A stretch of 34,085 nt of DNA from TH-plancto1 sp031431195 (GTDB taxonomy: Bacteria; Planctomycetota; Planctomycetia; Planctomycetales; Planctomycetaceae): NCBI GenBank assembly GCA_031431195.1, contig JANPCU010000098.1, positions 1-34,085 of the forward strand, read 5' to 3'. The notes under the pieces were generated by a model, which was not told the origin of the DNA, did no database searches, and saw only the letters and a program-made list of their open reading frames with translations. Shown piece by piece: positions 8,236 through 17,900 of this stretch. A program made the translations under genes and the position numbers. Positions within the stretch are counted from its first letter, which is position 1; every line of letters starts with the position of its first letter.

Positions 8236-8268
8236 GGCCACCGGTGCTCTCCGGCGGCCTTCTTATTG
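8236..8268 (+). terminator. Candidate intrinsic terminator after the fibre gene
   Basis: GGCCACCGG at 8236-8244 and CCGGCGGCC at 8251-8259 can form a 9-bp GC-rich stem with one mismatch and a 6-nt loop, followed by TTCTTATT. It lies 14 nt past the fibre stop and before the ribosome binding site of the next gene, so it may end or attenuate tail-operon transcription there. Confidence 0.45.
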
Positions 8269-8290
8269 TCACCCCGCTTTGGAGTCATCC

Positions 8291-9511
8291 ATGCTTCTGT
8301 CTCTGTTCACGCCCACACATAAACCACAGTTCCTCGCCCGTCTGGCCCGCTCGATCGCCAACCAGACGTTCACTGACTTCGAGTGGGTGATCGTCCCCAA
8401 CGGTGACGCGGGCGAGATCCATGTCGACCTCCCGCAGGCCCGCATCGTCCCCTACACCGGCCAGACTCAGAACATCGGAGAACTGAAACGGTTCGCCTGC
8501 CAAGCTTGCCGAGGCGATGTCCTGGTCGAGGTCGACCACGATGACGAACTCACCCCCGACTGCCTTGCCGAACTGGCCGCCACGTTCTCCGACCCGCGCG
8601 TCGACTTCGCCTACTCCAACAGCTGCGAGATCCACGACGGCAAGCCGTGGAAATACGACGAGAAATTCGGATGGCGGTATCGTCCGTTCACCTGGGATGG
8701 CCAACCCCAGTTCGAGTGCGTCGCCTTCGAGCCGTCCCCCTGGTCATTCTCCAAGATCTGGTTCGCCCCCAACCACGTCCGAGCCTGGCGCTCTGCGTTC
8801 TATCATCGTATCGGCGGTCACGATCTCGCGCGAGCCGTTCTCGACGACCACGATCTGCTCTGCCGAACCTACATCCACGGCCGCGTGAAGCACATCGACC
8901 GTTGCCTCTACATCTACCACCTCCACCCCAACAACACCTGTCGAGGCGACCAGAACGCGTTCATCCAGACCGAGACGCTCAGCATCCACGACCAGTACAT
9001 CTACCCAATGGTCGAACGCTGGTGCGACCTCAACTCTCTCCGCAAGATCGACCTCTGCGGCGGCCTCAACCCCGCCCCCGGATACGAATCCGTCGACCTC
9101 CACCACGCCCACATTACAGATGACCTCAACCAACGCTGGCCGTTCGGCGATGGCGAGATCGGCCTCATCCGCGCCCACGACGCTCTTGAGCACCTCCGCG
9201 ACCCCATCCACACCATGCAAGAAGCCCACCGCAGCCTCACCCCCGGCGGCTGGCTCCTCACCCTCACCCCCAGCACCGACGGCCGCGGCGCGTTCCAAGA
9301 CCCGACCCACGTCAGCTTCTGGAACTCGAACTCATTCTGGTACTACACCCGCCCCGAGCAAGCCAAGTTCATCCACAGCCCCATCCTGTTCGAACCCAAC
9401 CGAATCAAGAACTTCTTCCCCAGCGATTGGCACCGGGAGCATCACATCGTATACGTGAAGGCGGATTTGCTGAAGGTCGCGGGGCGGATGCCGGGCGGCG
9501 TGAGTATCTAA
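8291..9511 (+). CDS. GT2-family glycosyltransferase fused to a methyltransferase-like domain
   Basis: The 406-residue protein starts at the ATG at 8291, with GGAG six bases upstream; an in-frame TTG at 8279 lies before that site. Residues 1-230 resemble a GT-A fold family 2 glycosyltransferase: an N-terminal strand with LLSLFTPTHKPQFL, the Ser-Ile-x-x-Gln-Thr-x-x-Asp-x-Glu-Trp element, and the metal/nucleotide-sugar motif VEVDHDDEL at about 79-87. An acidic DDHDLLCR follows later. Residues about 253-350 resemble a class I SAM-dependent methyltransferase: CGGLNPAPGYESVDL as the SAM-binding loop, HDALEHL, and LTPGGWLLTLTPS. The FQDPTHVSFW segment is typical of hypothetical methyltransferases of this type. 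The acceptor is unknown; it could be a glycan on the adjacent fibre or a cell-surface polymer. The last gene on this strand before a convergent pair. Confidence 0.75.
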   Translation: MLLSLFTPTHKPQFLARLARSIANQTFTDFEWVIVPNGDAGEIHVDLPQARIVPYTGQTQNIGELKRFACQACRGDVLVEVDHDDELTPDCLAELAATFSDPRVDFAYSNSCEIHDGKPWKYDEKFGWRYRPFTWDGQPQFECVAFEPSPWSFSKIWFAPNHVRAWRSAFYHRIGGHDLARAVLDDHDLLCRTYIHGRVKHIDRCLYIYHLHPNNTCRGDQNAFIQTETLSIHDQYIYPMVERWCDLNSLRKIDLCGGLNPAPGYESVDLHHAHITDDLNQRWPFGDGEIGLIRAHDALEHLRDPIHTMQEAHRSLTPGGWLLTLTPSTDGRGAFQDPTHVSFWNSNSFWYYTRPEQAKFIHSPILFEPNRIKNFFPSDWHREHHIVYVKADLLKVAGRMPGGVSI

Positions 9512-9530
9512 TTCAGCATTGCACCGACGG

Positions 9531-10769
9531 CTATTTTGGAAACCCAGGATCATCAAAAAAACCAGGACCGTAATGGGCATCCTCTCCATTGAGATGGTAG
9601 TGAGAGCGCTCTGGTCCTGGCTTCCCTCGTGGAGTGGCAGGATCGATTCGGAGTTTTTCGACAAACTTACCTGTTCTTTCGTCCAAAACCCCATAACTTG
9701 CCGGCCGGTGCGGATTCTGAACGAACCGTTTTGGAATCGCATATCTGGGACCCGGTGGTAATGCGACTCCTTGTGTAGTAACGTGAATGACTTTTCCACT
9801 CGGTGTCGTATTTCCGACCCGCGCACGCACTCGACTAAAGAGTTTCGAGGCACGCCCCAGGCCCGCCGCAATACTAGCGCCGGGGAAGCCCACTATCACA
9901 GGGGTACCCGCCACTATCTTCAAGCGGCCGTTCTCGGCGTCCGAGATGATGGGATCGATTCCATTCATAGCAACGACTTCTTGTGGCCACGGGAGCGAAA
10001 GCCGATCGGCGTTTACAGGTTGTCCTGTGAAATATGTCGCATTCGGTGGGTCCGGAAGCTTTGCCAAGTAATCGGCAAAGCGTTTCGCCCCCGGCGTCAT
10101 ACCAGAGACACTTACGTTGATCTTCCCATCGGTCGATGGGGGAACTCTGCTCGCAGGTATTGGTACAGGCGTCCTGTCTGCAAAAAGCGTTGCAGCATTG
10201 GCACGAGTCGGAGAACCAGGAAACGGAGACTCCTGGTGACGTGACGCTGGCGTGTTTTGCGCATCCGCTGACTTGTCGAGTCGTCGGGCTGGAGCTTCAG
10301 TACGCGACACGGTCGCACCGGATTCACCATTGTCTTCGTGTTCTAGGGGCGCTTCAGTCAGAGATTCCAACCTTGCGGCCATGTCGCTCTGAATTTGCTT
10401 CCGTGCAAAGTGAATGCCTGCACTGAGTTGAGCACTGTGGTCCCGAAGCTCAGCTGCGGCTTCACGACTCTGGCGTGATTGAGCGTTGAGAGACAGTCGT
10501 TGTTGATGGATTACGTGTTGCCGCTGATCGGCAGCGAGCCTCTGTTCGATTGAAATGTGAAGCTCTTGGGCACGCTGCGACTGCAAGAGCTGTTGCTGCG
10601 CTTGGCGTCGGCCCAGATCTCTGACATCGACGGCATGCTGGTACCTGTATTGGAGTTCTTCTAGCCGCCGAGCAGCATCAAAATATGTTGGACGATCTTC
10701 GGCAAAACCGTTGGTCGTCCCCGCGCAAACGACGATCAATACCGAGTAGAGAAATGGCCATCGCGTCAT
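9531..10769 (-). CDS. Exported protein with a possible toxin-like C-terminus
   Basis: The start at 10769 (ATG, GGAAAG upstream) gives 412 residues beginning MTRWPFLYSVLIVVCAG, a signal peptide likely cut after Gly-Phe-Ala. Residues about 30-140 are Gln/Arg-rich and helical (coiled coil), 150-240 a Pro/Ser/Ala linker. The C-terminal 90 residues contain GPRYAIPKRFVQ, YGVLDERTGKF, PGPERSHYHLNGEDAHYGPG and end PGFFDDPGFPK. Compact His/Tyr/Asp-rich endings after a linker are common in bacterial polymorphic toxins, but I cannot assign a family and see no adjacent immunity gene on this strand. It lies downstream of another membrane-anchored gene on the same strand, 177 nt apart with a hairpin between. 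It ends 20 nt from the convergent glycosyltransferase gene. Confidence 0.65.
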   Translation of the reverse strand: MTRWPFLYSVLIVVCAGTTNGFAEDRPTYFDAARRLEELQYRYQHAVDVRDLGRRQAQQQLLQSQRAQELHISIEQRLAADQRQHVIHQQRLSLNAQSRQSREAAAELRDHSAQLSAGIHFARKQIQSDMAARLESLTEAPLEHEDNGESGATVSRTEAPARRLDKSADAQNTPASRHQESPFPGSPTRANAATLFADRTPVPIPASRVPPSTDGKINVSVSGMTPGAKRFADYLAKLPDPPNATYFTGQPVNADRLSLPWPQEVVAMNGIDPIISDAENGRLKIVAGTPVIVGFPGASIAAGLGRASKLFSRVRARVGNTTPSGKVIHVTTQGVALPPGPRYAIPKRFVQNPHRPASYGVLDERTGKFVEKLRIDPATPRGKPGPERSHYHLNGEDAHYGPGFFDDPGFPK

Positions 10770-10900
10770 GATGAGATTCACTTTCCGTTCAAGAAGAGAG
10801 CGTGTAAGTGGGAGTGTTTGCTGTGAACGTCGCAGCGATGCTGTTGGTAGCTTCCAGTTCACCGGTTGATGCGAGATGCGGTCGTCGAGTTTGCGAAACA

Positions 10901-10933
10901 GGGTGCCTCGACCAAGTGCGACACGAGGCACCC
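10901..10933 (-). terminator. Hairpin downstream of the large membrane-anchored gene
   Basis: GGGTGCCTCG (10901-10910) and its exact complement at 10924-10933 form a perfect 10-bp stem with a 13-nt loop, 14 nt past the stop at 10947 on the - strand. In that direction it is followed by TGTTTCGC, only a weak T tract. It probably terminates or processes the mRNA between the two minus-strand genes. Confidence 0.5.
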
Positions 10934-10946
10934 ATCTCGCGATGCA

Positions 10947-13481
10947 CTAATTCGCCGCCACCGAAGTCAAGAGGTTTTGGATCAACGATTCCAGATGGTC
11001 TTCGATCTTATCGAGCCGCATCGCGATAGTGACCATCTGCGACGATTCGCCTTCAATTGTTGAGATCAGCGTGTTGACTTCAGCGAATTCTTTCTCGATC
11101 TCCGCCGAGTAAGTCGCCACGTTGTGCTTTCCGACTTCGCCTGCGGCCGTTGCGATATCACGGGCGGCATTCCGAAGATGTTCGCCGTTGAACCAATTGC
11201 GAAGATCCTCGGCCTCTTCTTTGTCGTGAAGGCGAGCAGAAGTGTTGCAGTACCACTCCTTGACTTCACTGAGACCGACCTCTTTGCCGCGGAAGTAAGA
11301 ATGGCGGTTTTCGACACCCAGCCGAGCATCAATCCGCTGGACAGCGCGGAGAACGATTCCTTTGTTGTCTCCGTCAGACACGAGTTTGGATAGTAGTAGG
11401 TTCAAGGAAATCAGCCGCGAGAAGAGTTGTTTCCGCAGTTCGGCGCGCTCGATCAACAGGGTGCTGATCGCGGAGATCCGTGTTTGTTGGGCGAAACTTG
11501 GATTCGCCGGGAACAGACTCTGAATCTGTGCGTCGAGTCCGTCGTTTGCCGCGAGTTCGATAGCCGTACCTGTCTCAGTGGATCGAGTGACGAGCGATTT
11601 GTGTTGATCATTCAGTTCCGTCCGCAGCGTTTCGCACGCAGTGATAAGCACGGCGAGCTCTTCCTTAAATGCTTTCCGTGTATTGTCATCACCGGCTACG
11701 ATATGGTTGACATGACCCGGTCCCCGACCGGCCATGTCAGCAGCCTCTTCGCCGTCAATTGCGCGATGCCGGTTCACGAGCAGTGTGAGCGCTTCACGTG
11801 TACCATCAATCTTTCCATCGAGATAGGAAAAGCACTTCCCCTTTTCATCTCTGGAGGTCATCGCCGTCTTATAGCGATCAAGCGTTGCGAGAAGAGTCGG
11901 CAGCCCCTTGACCGATTGGTTGAGACGCACAACCGATTCGATTGCGGATTTCGACGCAACAGATCCGTTTGCAACCGCTTCCTGCGTGTCGCGGATATTT
12001 TTCAGGCCTTCTTGGAATCCCCGGCTCCACGTCGCCATCCCCTCCGGCAGGAACAGTTGAATGCTGTTCACGCCCGCTGGAATCAGCCCATTGACCTCTC
12101 CCAGGCCAATCGCGACCTGCCCCGTGTAACGGCTGGTCAGTTCGACGCCGTGGTCACGGACCTTGTATTTCTCGACCCGTGATGCCATCCAACCCTGTTG
12201 AGTCGCCGCCTGTTGCATTAAGATCGAGGTTCGTTGCAGCGTCGCGGCGATCTGCTCATCCGTGTTGGCGAAGCCGAGTTTGACGCCGACGCCCTTCTTG
12301 CCGTCGCCGAGCTGGCCCTCCACGCCCGCGCTTGCACCAGAGCTCTTTCCGTTTGACTGAGAACGTTCAAGAACACTCTCGAAAGTGTTGTCGCTGGTCT
12401 TAACCCATCCAAGAGCGCCAAGAGCCTCGGCGAACTTCTGCTCGTCGGCAGTATTGGTCCCAAGGAGAAACGGAACGGACTGGACGGGATCGAAGAGCTG
12501 AGTGACCTGACTGAGGATCGGGTTGACCAAGAGCGCGACGGACTCAGCGGAAACCCCCGTCAGATCGGAGTTGATCTCGGTCTGCACATCCCGAAGAAAG
12601 TCGCTGACATCGTTCTGCGTGACGTCGCCATTGCCGGTGAGATTCCGGTTCTTCAGGAAGCTGTTCAGCTTGTCCCGAAGTCCGGTCTGCCCAAAATTCG
12701 CGATCCGAGCCCGTGAGAGGACTGTATTGGGAAAGCTGTAGGAGGGACGGACACCGAGACGATCGCGCTGGTGCAGGTGCGTGATTCGCTGAAGCGTCGC
12801 CGGTGATAAGTCGAACCAAAGGTCCGCCTCGGCGGCCACTCGTGAAACGTCCGCCTCAGCAGCCGCGAGAGGAACGTCGTTGGGCTGGCCCAAATCGATG
12901 AGCTCAATCCGAAAGCGGCTGAGCGGCAACGTATCCACCACCACGGTCAGCGGCCGACCCTGGTTTCGCTCCTTGGCAGCGTGCATCAGATACGAATCAT
13001 CAGCTGATACGATCAGCGCTGCTGCGGCGTCAAGCAGATTGCTGTCTTTGAGCTTGACCGACACCTTTGATTTGAGCGTCCCATCGGCCTCAGTGTCGAT
13101 CTTATGAATCCACTTGGGCAAGGTCTCGACCGGTTGGGGTGCAGGTGTGAAGAACAGCGCCGGCTCCATCAAATAACGGGCCGTGCCATGCTGAGAGGGG
13201 CCTCCGACCGTCTCATCGCGTTGGATCACAAACAGTCGGCCTCGATAGTTCAGGCTGAGCGTCGCTGTTTGTGATGACGGCATGTTGCGACCGAGATCAA
13301 CGGTCGGTGCAGACGTATTGGGCTGAGAGGCAACGTTCCGAGGAGGTTCGGTTGTGGGCAGCGTTTGACGGGGCTCGATGGCATAGAGGAACCCGGCGAT
13401 CCCCACGATTGGCAGAGCGACCCACGCGCGGGGGAAGACTTTACGCCACAACTGCATTGCTTGATCATGGCTCATTGACAT
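10947..13481 (-). CDS. Large membrane-anchored protein of unknown function
   Basis: The start at 13481 (ATG, AGAAAGG seven bases upstream) gives 844 residues. An upstream in-frame start at 13601 lacks such a site. A basic N-terminus (WRKVFPRA) is followed by one hydrophobic segment (WVALPIVGIAGFLYAI, residues about 17-32) and a Pro/Thr linker, so most of the chain should be outside the cytoplasm. The body is mixed alpha/beta, with VDTLPLSRFRIELID and GLIPAGVNSIQLFLPEG, and a helical second half with long amphipathic stretches to the C-terminus (LDKIEDHLESLIQNLL). I recognise no family or catalytic motif. It is divergent from the sigma-kinase pair across a 619-nt intergenic region. The gene after it on the same strand also encodes an exported protein, so the two may work together. 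Confidence 0.7.
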   Translation of the reverse strand: MSMSHDQAMQLWRKVFPRAWVALPIVGIAGFLYAIEPRQTLPTTEPPRNVASQPNTSAPTVDLGRNMPSSQTATLSLNYRGRLFVIQRDETVGGPSQHGTARYLMEPALFFTPAPQPVETLPKWIHKIDTEADGTLKSKVSVKLKDSNLLDAAAALIVSADDSYLMHAAKERNQGRPLTVVVDTLPLSRFRIELIDLGQPNDVPLAAAEADVSRVAAEADLWFDLSPATLQRITHLHQRDRLGVRPSYSFPNTVLSRARIANFGQTGLRDKLNSFLKNRNLTGNGDVTQNDVSDFLRDVQTEINSDLTGVSAESVALLVNPILSQVTQLFDPVQSVPFLLGTNTADEQKFAEALGALGWVKTSDNTFESVLERSQSNGKSSGASAGVEGQLGDGKKGVGVKLGFANTDEQIAATLQRTSILMQQAATQQGWMASRVEKYKVRDHGVELTSRYTGQVAIGLGEVNGLIPAGVNSIQLFLPEGMATWSRGFQEGLKNIRDTQEAVANGSVASKSAIESVVRLNQSVKGLPTLLATLDRYKTAMTSRDEKGKCFSYLDGKIDGTREALTLLVNRHRAIDGEEAADMAGRGPGHVNHIVAGDDNTRKAFKEELAVLITACETLRTELNDQHKSLVTRSTETGTAIELAANDGLDAQIQSLFPANPSFAQQTRISAISTLLIERAELRKQLFSRLISLNLLLSKLVSDGDNKGIVLRAVQRIDARLGVENRHSYFRGKEVGLSEVKEWYCNTSARLHDKEEAEDLRNWFNGEHLRNAARDIATAAGEVGKHNVATYSAEIEKEFAEVNTLISTIEGESSQMVTIAMRLDKIEDHLESLIQNLLTSVAAN

Positions 13482-13835
13482 CGGAAACCTTTCTGAAAGG
13501 CGGTCCCTGGTGTGATGGTTGGCTACTGGTCGGGATCGCATCGTGCCAGCAGTTCGAGGTTGTCTGCCCTCACAACGCACGATTCGCTGACTGCAACCCA
13601 ATCGCCGTCAATGAACCAAACGAGACAGTTCAAAACAATTTATGATCGCCGTAACACATCCCAGGGTAAACAGATGCGACACACTGGCGTTCGGCGACTT
13701 CTCTGCATTCACCGCCTGCACACGGCTCTTTCGTCGGGATTTGGCGAGATCGTGTCTATGCATTTGTCCCTCTCGATGCTTGCCTGCAACCATCGCAATC
13801 GCCGAATTGCGGATCCACTAACGTCGTCGTATGCG

Positions 13836-13885
13836 ACGGAAAAACAATAGGTTTGTCGTAACGGAAAGACAATAGGTTCGTCCAC
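13836..13885. repeat. Two-copy 25-bp tandem repeat
   Basis: The units at 13836-13860 and 13861-13885 match at 20 of 25 positions. They share ACGGAAA, ACAATAGGTT and GTC, with no spacer. Head-to-tail repeats of about two helical turns upstream of a regulated gene can be activator binding sites. It lies 51 bp before the palindrome and 216 bp before the sigma-factor start. Only two copies exist, so it may be chance duplication. Confidence 0.5.
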
Positions 13886-13935
13886 ATGGGTTCAGTCGAT
13901 TTCAAACGCCGTTCGTCGTGAACTCTGGCACATTG

Positions 13936-13966
13936 TGGACTTCCCCACGAATCGTGGGGAAGTCCA
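13936..13966. repeat. 31-bp perfect palindrome, copy 1
   Basis: Two exact 15-nt arms (TGGACTTCCCCACGA and its complement) flank a single central base. It lies 134 bp upstream of the sigma-factor start. An identical copy is at 22149-22179 and a degenerate one at 19079-19109; similarity stops at the arm ends. No T tract follows on either strand, so it is not a typical terminator. It could be an operator or a REP-like element. Confidence 0.8.
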
Positions 13967-14100
13967 TTGTTCTTGCGAGGATCACCTGACAGATCCAGTG
14001 CAATGCGGTAGCATAAACAGCGTGTGATTCCAGGAATGTTTGCACGCAGCCGACTGCAACGACAGCTGTCTGTGCGACGGGCTCGCCGGAGGATTGTCGA

Positions 14101-14898
14101 ATGTCTGAATCGACACGAAGGCCGTATGAAGATGGCCCGCTGACCGCTCTTCTCAACAAGGCCACAGGCGGCGATCTTGAGGCCAAGCGACGGGCATTTG
14201 AATGCCTGTGGCCCGACATCGAGAAGCTCGACCACATCTTTTCTGAGAGTTACAACGTCCTCGGCGGTTCTCGCGTCTCCGAACCGGTCACATTCCTGCG
14301 TGGGCGTGACGTTTTTGACTCGACGCTGGAATGGGCAAACGACAAACAGTTCGTGTGGCATCACCCTGGAGCGTTTCTGGCTCAGATCACTTACATGCTG
14401 AAGTTTCGGATGATCGACGATCTGAGATCGCAAGCCGAGGCACGTCGTAAGCGAATCGATGAGATGTTCAAGTCGGATTGCGAACCAGACTTGATTGCCT
14501 TGGCCGATACCCGAGAACCCACGCCAGACCAGGCTGCCATTGAGAATGAAAAGGCAGAGCGAGAGGCGTCTCAATCCGAGCAGGAACGGAAGATCGCGAA
14601 AGAGCAGAACGAACTTGCTGAACTGGAGAGGCACATCGCATGGCATGAGTCATGGCGAGAGTGCATTGACACAGTCGTTACGGACCCCATCGAGAGATTC
14701 ATTTACACGGCGATGGCGATGCAGGGACTGACTCCGAAACAGATTTGCCAATTGCTCAAGGAACTCTTCTCCGAAGACAGGTCTTTGCCGGAAGTCGAGC
14801 GTGAGTCTGCGGAGTCCAAGGCCAAGGTTCTTAAGTGCCTTCGGACGAAGACCGGTGGAGATGTCGGCTGGTGGGCTGGTGAACACGTCCGATTGTGA
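14101..14898 (+). CDS. Divergent ECF-like RNA polymerase sigma factor
   Basis: A 265-residue protein with ATG at 14101. Residues about 10-120 resemble sigma region 2 of the planctomycete ECF-like group: LLNKATGGDLEAKRRAFECLWPDI, then HHPGAFLAQITYMLKFRMID and DLRSQAEARRKR, which occupy the place of the core-binding and -10 recognition helices. A charged insertion (about 125-190, Glu/Arg/Gln-rich) separates this from a helix-turn-helix-like segment (IERFIYTAMAMQGLTPKQIC and following, about 200-245) in the position of region 4. The long linker and weak motifs make it atypical. The next gene, a Ser/Thr kinase, starts 10 nt after the stop. Sigma/kinase pairs are common in planctomycetes, where phosphorylation or binding may control the sigma factor. 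Confidence 0.65.
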   Translation: MSESTRRPYEDGPLTALLNKATGGDLEAKRRAFECLWPDIEKLDHIFSESYNVLGGSRVSEPVTFLRGRDVFDSTLEWANDKQFVWHHPGAFLAQITYMLKFRMIDDLRSQAEARRKRIDEMFKSDCEPDLIALADTREPTPDQAAIENEKAEREASQSEQERKIAKEQNELAELERHIAWHESWRECIDTVVTDPIERFIYTAMAMQGLTPKQICQLLKELFSEDRSLPEVERESAESKAKVLKCLRTKTGGDVGWWAGEHVRL

Positions 14899-14908
14899 TG
14901 GGGCTGCA

Positions 14909-17900
14909 ATGGACGAGCATGACGCATTTCTGCATCGACTACGGTCGGATGACGACTTCTGGGAGAGGCAAGAACATGTGGGAGCCATGCTGGGGAATAG
15001 GTATCACGTTCTCGAATATGTCGATCGGGGAGGAATGGGGAAGGTGTATGTCGCAGAGGATATGCATCTGCCAGCAAACCCTCATCGCCCGCGAAGAGCA
15101 GTCAAATTCATCCGGCGTGATCGCATCACGCCCATTTCAATGGAGTTGTTCAGGCGTGAGGCGAGTGTCTTGTCTCAGCTTGTTGGTGTTGCGGAGGGGC
15201 TGCTCGACATTCATGGCTTTGGAGAACACGAGGGGCAGTTCTATATCGTCACGGAGTACATTCCCGGCTTGATGCCTCAGAACATGAAGGCTCCTTGCCG
15301 AGATCTGCAAGCTTACATTCAGGCTCACGGTAAGAGCTTGCGAGCACGCGACGCAGCGGAAATTGTGCGACGATGCGCCGCGACGATGGATGTGATCCAT
15401 CGCCACAATGCGGGGATCCTGCCACCAATCGTCCATCGAGATCTGAAGCCCTCCAACATCTTACTTGTCAAAGACGAAACCGATGTCTGGTTTGGTTTTC
15501 GCACAAAGATTTCCGATTTCGGTCTGGCTTCGCCAATCGACGATGCTGGCGAGATCACGGGCACGCCAGGCTATATGGCCCCAGAACAGTGCGATCCAAA
15601 CGGTGAGTTCGGGGCAATTTCGCCATCATCCGACATTTGGGCATTGGGAGTAATGCTCGCTCAGCTAGTTACTGGCGAGCTACCGATTCGTGTAGGTGGC
15701 AAGAATGCAAAGGTACAGACTGCGTCCTATTACTCTCAATTTCAGCAGTTAAAAGTGCGTGCCGAACCCATATCCATACCCTGGCTTGGCGATGCGGATC
15801 TGACGGAAATATGCCGCAGCTGCCTGCGGATCGACCCCCAGTGCCGATTTCAACCGGCTGGATCGCCTATTGATGGGAACATCTCGAACGGTGAGGCTCT
15901 AGACATTCGGCGACGCGAACATTCAGAATTGTCCGAGGCGCTCGATCGCTGGCTGACGTATCGGCCGCTCTCGCAGCGCCTCGGAAGGACTCCGCTCAGC
16001 CGACGTGGTTGGTTGTTCTTCCGCCGACATCCGATTGCCTGTATCTTGTGCCTTATGGTGCCACTCCTAGTCGGAAGCACACTTTGGACCCGCCACGAGC
16101 GAGCGTCCCTGCAAACGACGCAGGAAAACCTTCGAGAGATCACTCACCAAGCCAAGACCAGTGCCGATGCGGCTAATGTCAATGCCCGGATGTCGGAGGC
16201 GAACCAGAAGCTTGCGGCGGAGAACTCCCGCCGCGTTGAATTCGAAAAGGGCGAAGTCCGGTGGCGTTCGGCCGTTGACGCCCGAACCGCGGGGGATGGC
16301 ACGCGGTCGATTCTTCAGTTTCTGGCGGCGTGCCGACATTGGCAGGCGGCAGACCGGCCCGATCTGGCCGCAGCTTCCGATTATGCTGCTGGGAGTCTGG
16401 ATCTGGCGAACGGGGCCGTAGCGAATCATTCCGCCATTACCGTTGCAATCGCGTTGAAGCCCCCTGATGACTTGATCTTCCTCGCCGATAGCAGCGGTCG
16501 CGGATGTTACTGGGACCACTCGAATCTGCCGGAATGGATACCGATGCACTCCAAGGAAATCCTGGGCGCGGCGTTATTCCCGCGGGGAGATCGGTTGGTA
16601 ACTTGGTCTTTCGATGGCACCGCCAAAGTCTGGGATGCTCAGACTCGGCGTTTATTAGCAACCTTGACTCACCCCTCGACACGCTGGCCCCAGGCTGCGC
16701 CGGGAGCCGACCCGAACCAAGTCTTGACATGGGGCTTTGACAATTCTGTGCGACTCTGGGATGTTGAAAATGCATCCGTATTGTGGTCAGGAAAACACGC
16801 GGACCGGATTGTCGACGCGAAGACATCACGCGACGGTCGACGGGTTCTCACATGGGCTTCCCGCGATCCGTTGTTAAGGGTGTGGAATCTCAATGATGGG
16901 GCCGAATTGTCCTTTGACATGGATGGAGAAATTCTCGAGGCCGGATTCGTCGATGGCCGCGACGAGGCTTGGGCTTGTTCGGAAGCAGGACTGATCCGAT
17001 TCTTTGATCTTTCCGCGGGCGAGCGTTTTGGGAAAGACATGCCCTTCAATACACGGTTCACTCTCTGCGCTATTGCTGAGGGGCGGCATTGCCTGTTCTG
17101 CGACAGAGATGGTCGAGTCTACGTTTGTGACCTTGAGAAACGACTGGGAGGCAAGCTCAAAGGCCTCGCTTCGATCAGCGGCGCGGCGTTTTCGCCCAAC
17201 GGAAAGTTGTGTGCGATCATTGACAAAAACGGAAAGATCGATCTAAGGGATCTACCGCAATGGAAGGAGCGATCCGAGTTCGATGCAACCGGTTGCAGCT
17301 ATGTTTTCTTTCACGATGATCGGACGCTCGTTGCCCGATCAGACCTGGGAGTGGTGCGAGCTTGGGATGTCGACTCGGGAGCCCTGATTGCCGCGATCCG
17401 ACAGCAAGGTGCCAACAGAACGATTCTCACGAAGTCGGAGATTGTCGCGGTGACTTCCTCCGTTCATCCCACGGCGGTACGTTATCGTCTCAATGGATCG
17501 CGCTCGCAGCGCTTCGTCCATCCTCCATCGGGACTTTTCGCAGCGATGTTTTCGCAGCCAATTCCCTCGGAGATAATCCAAACCGAAGTCCTCCCCAGCC
17601 GTAATCGCGTTGTCACCGCCGGGAGGAATGGCGTGATTCGTATCTGGAATGCCGTCGATTCAAGTCTGATTGAAACTCTACGACATCCCGGCGAAGTCTG
17701 GGGAATCGCTGTGGACTCCGCTGAGAAGACGTTCCTGAGTTTCGGCAACAACTCCAGCGTCGTCGTCTGGGACATCGAAGCTTGCCGAGAAATCGGTCGA
17801 TTCAAACATAAGCGAAATATCGTCGGCGCGAGGTTTGCGTTCGATGACCTCGCGATTCTTTCATGGTCCGTCGACGGCTCGGTCCAGGTCCGCGACCGGG

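Larger units (their letters stand above)
13482..14100. promoter_or_regulatory. Divergent intergenic regulatory region
   Basis: This 619-nt gene-free stretch separates the large minus-strand gene from the sigma-kinase pair. It contains a 25-bp tandem repeat (13836-13885) and a perfect 31-bp palindrome (13936-13966). A good ribosome binding site, CGGAGG at about 14087-14092, precedes the sigma-factor ATG. Open frames here on either strand have no family resemblance and I consider them chance. Confidence 0.5.

Noticed and set aside
11427..12182. 251-codon + strand frame
   Set aside because: It is antisense to the large membrane-anchored gene and lacks motifs or a ribosome binding site.
13936..13966. 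Palindrome as an intrinsic terminator
   Set aside because: No T tract on either strand, a one-base centre, and it lies upstream of genes rather than at their ends.
13756..14646. 296-codon - strand frame
   Set aside because: It is antisense to the sigma factor and crosses the palindrome. It has no family resemblance.
14801..14908. Upstream start for the Ser/Thr kinase
   Set aside because: It would overlap the sigma-factor gene by about 100 bp. The ATG at 14909 sits 10 nt past that stop and precedes the kinase domain at normal distance.
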